Origin: Thauera carbonicopians
GTDB lineage: Bacteria; Pseudomonadota; Gammaproteobacteria; Burkholderiales; Rhodocyclaceae
DNA length: 64,000 nucleotides
NCBI RefSeq assembly: GCF_025699485.1
Contig: NZ_JANUXN010000006.1
Span: 62,001-126,000, forward strand
Direction: 5' to 3'
Part shown: positions 62,995 through 64,000 of the stretch, piece after piece
Layout: every line of letters starts with the position of its first letter
Position numbering within the stretch: the first letter of the stretch is position 1
Notes under the pieces: model-generated
Seen by the model: only the letters and a program-made list of their open reading frames with translations
Databases searched by the model: none
Told to the model about the DNA's origin: nothing
Made by a program: the position numbers and the translations under genes

Positions 62995-63849
62995 TCAGAC
63001 GCCGGCAATCCAGCCTTCCAGCGGATCGATCTGTGCCGGCAGGCCGTAATCGGGCGTGCTGGCCCGTGCGCAGGCTGCTGCCTGCATCAGTGCAAGCGCG
63101 GCATCGAGGCGGTCGCCGCTGGCATCGTCGATCAGGCTGCCGGCCTGCGATGGGGAAAGCTGAAGTTGCAGGCCGCCCGCCAGGTGGCCTCTGCCAAGAG
63201 CGGCGACGATGCACTTGCGGGCATTGCGGCGTTCGGGCGTCTGCTTGCGTTTTTCGTCGCTCTTGTAGGAGTCGCCGGTGATGCTGCGCGCGAGCAGGCC
63301 GGGATAGGCTTCCACGGCGATCCGTTGCGGGTCGCCGGCGTGCAGGCCGGGCAGCGTGGCGCCGGCGGCGAGCAGGCGTGGGGCGCCTTCGAGGAACATC
63401 AGCCCGACCGGCGGATTCACCAGCTTCAGCGGGCTGTGCGAGCGTGCCGGCAGGTCGGTGGCGCGGTGGGCGTAGCGTCGGCCAATAGGGCGCGATTCAC
63501 GGTAGGCGTCGAGTGCGGCGCGGAAGCCGGCCTTGCCGAGGGCGGTACAGTGGCGGACGAGCTCGGGCCAGCTTTGCGGCCAGCCGAGATCGACGACCGC
63601 TTCGCGCGGCAGGCCGAAGGGGAAATCGAAGGCGCCGAGCCAGGGACCGGGGCGGGCGAGTAGGGCTTCGAAAGCGGGCCAGTCGTCGAAGGCTTCCAGG
63701 CCGGTCAGTTCGACCCTCGGTTCGGTCACCTCGCCCGCGAGGTGGCCGAAAGCGGCAGTGATCGGCTTGGCCCGGCGTGGCGCAGAGGTGAAATCGACGC
63801 CGATCAGCAGCATCCCGCTTGCCTGCGGAGGCTGCCGTTCAGCGGCCAT
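62995..63849 (-). CDS. DUF429 domain protein
   Basis: A 284-residue protein of the DUF429 RNase H-like superfamily: MLLIGVDFTSAPRRAKPITAAFG, WLGAFDFPFGLPREAVVDLGWPQSWPELVRHC, RIAVEAYPGLLARSITG and SKSGDRLDAALALMQAA-like SGDRLDAALALMQAA. The acidic residues in VDF, DFP and DRLDA are the presumed catalytic set, but the activity is unknown. The ATG at 63849 overlaps the preceding gene by 11 nt; the ATG at 63813 (MLLIGVDF) could also be the start. Confidence 0.82.
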   Translation of the reverse strand: MAAERQPPQASGMLLIGVDFTSAPRRAKPITAAFGHLAGEVTEPRVELTGLEAFDDWPAFEALLARPGPWLGAFDFPFGLPREAVVDLGWPQSWPELVRHCTALGKAGFRAALDAYRESRPIGRRYAHRATDLPARSHSPLKLVNPPVGLMFLEGAPRLLAAGATLPGLHAGDPQRIAVEAYPGLLARSITGDSYKSDEKRKQTPERRNARKCIVAALGRGHLAGGLQLQLSPSQAGSLIDDASGDRLDAALALMQAAACARASTPDYGLPAQIDPLEGWIAGV

Positions 63850-64000
63850 CGCGCAGCAGGCGGGCGGCGGTGGTCACGGTGTTGAAGTGGATGCTGACGG
63901 TGTCGTCGATCGGCTCGGCGTAGCCGCCGGCCATCGCGACCGCCACCGGCACGCCGGCATCGCGGCAGGCGCCGAGCACGCGTTCGTCGCGCATCCGCAG
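63839..64000 (-). CDS. histone deacetylase family protein, C-terminal end only
   Basis: The last 53 codons of a gene entering from the right: RDERVLGACRDAGVPVAVAMAGGYAEPIDDTVSIHFNTVTTAARLL. The RDExV..C...GxPVAxxMAGGY block matches the C-terminus of the bacterial histone-deacetylase/acetoin-utilization (AcuC-like) superfamily. Only the end is visible, so the zinc site cannot be checked. Confidence 0.7.
   Translation of the reverse strand: MRMRDERVLGACRDAGVPVAVAMAGGYAEPIDDTVSIHFNTVTTAARLLRDGR

Overview
The window reads as a chromosomal segment of a high-GC betaproteobacterium, most likely a Rhodocyclales member (Thauera/Azoarcus/Aromatoleum type). The basis is gene order: mdh, a GntR regulator, sdhCDAB-sdhE, gltA, sucA-sucB-lpd and zapE in one block, together with a phasin with a PhaR-like operator and a complete gsp cluster. 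Almost every gene is a chromosomal housekeeping or accessory gene. I see no rRNA, tRNA, CRISPR array, phage or insertion-sequence transposase.

Layout. 1-4.8 kb: the end of a flavin oxidoreductase, an ATP-grasp protein and a basic amino acid ABC importer (argT-hisQMP). 4.8-8.2 kb (minus): an MFS exporter, a CitE-like lyase and malate dehydrogenase. 8.3-21 kb (plus): GntR regulator, succinate dehydrogenase, its flavinylation factor, citrate synthase, the 2-oxoglutarate dehydrogenase genes and the ZapE ATPase. Together with mdh this gives a near-contiguous TCA segment, punctuated by hairpin terminators. 21.2-34.3 kb (minus): a twelve-gene type II secretion operon gspC to gspN with a Tat-dependent phosphatase gene, phoX, at its downstream end. 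34.5-39.1 kb (plus): a DinG-family helicase and molybdenum cofactor genes mobB-moeA-moaD-moaE behind a structured leader. 39.2-44.6 kb: phasin, TPM-domain proteins, LemA, a DUF2249 protein, a glutathione peroxidase and PPK2. 44.8-51.9 kb: an esterase, an HDOD protein, an anion permease, a DOPA-dioxygenase-like protein, then a tight tadA / L,D-transpeptidase / GNAT / spermidine-synthase-like operon. 51.9-55 kb is the one region that looks unlike the rest: inverted repeats, a decayed FAD monooxygenase, an NADH-dehydrogenase-like flavoprotein and an Rrf2 regulator, with a strikingly AT-richer spacer. 55-64 kb: NRDE, DUF4936, ygfZ, then mltG-tmk-holB-pilZ-tatD-ankyrin-yjdM, an MscS channel, a DUF429 protein and the end of a histone-deacetylase-like gene.

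The most distinctive signals are regulatory. A 25-bp operator lies over the putative promoter of the flavoprotein gene and is repeated at the start of the rrf2 gene, so the two form a self-contained regulon. A 24-bp perfect palindrome sits between mdh and gntR, next to a good mdh promoter. A dispersed-repeat-like element is translated inside the GspD signal region. A multi-stem leader with competing pairings and a U tract precedes mobB. Functions are assigned from protein motifs and gene context only; no database search was possible.
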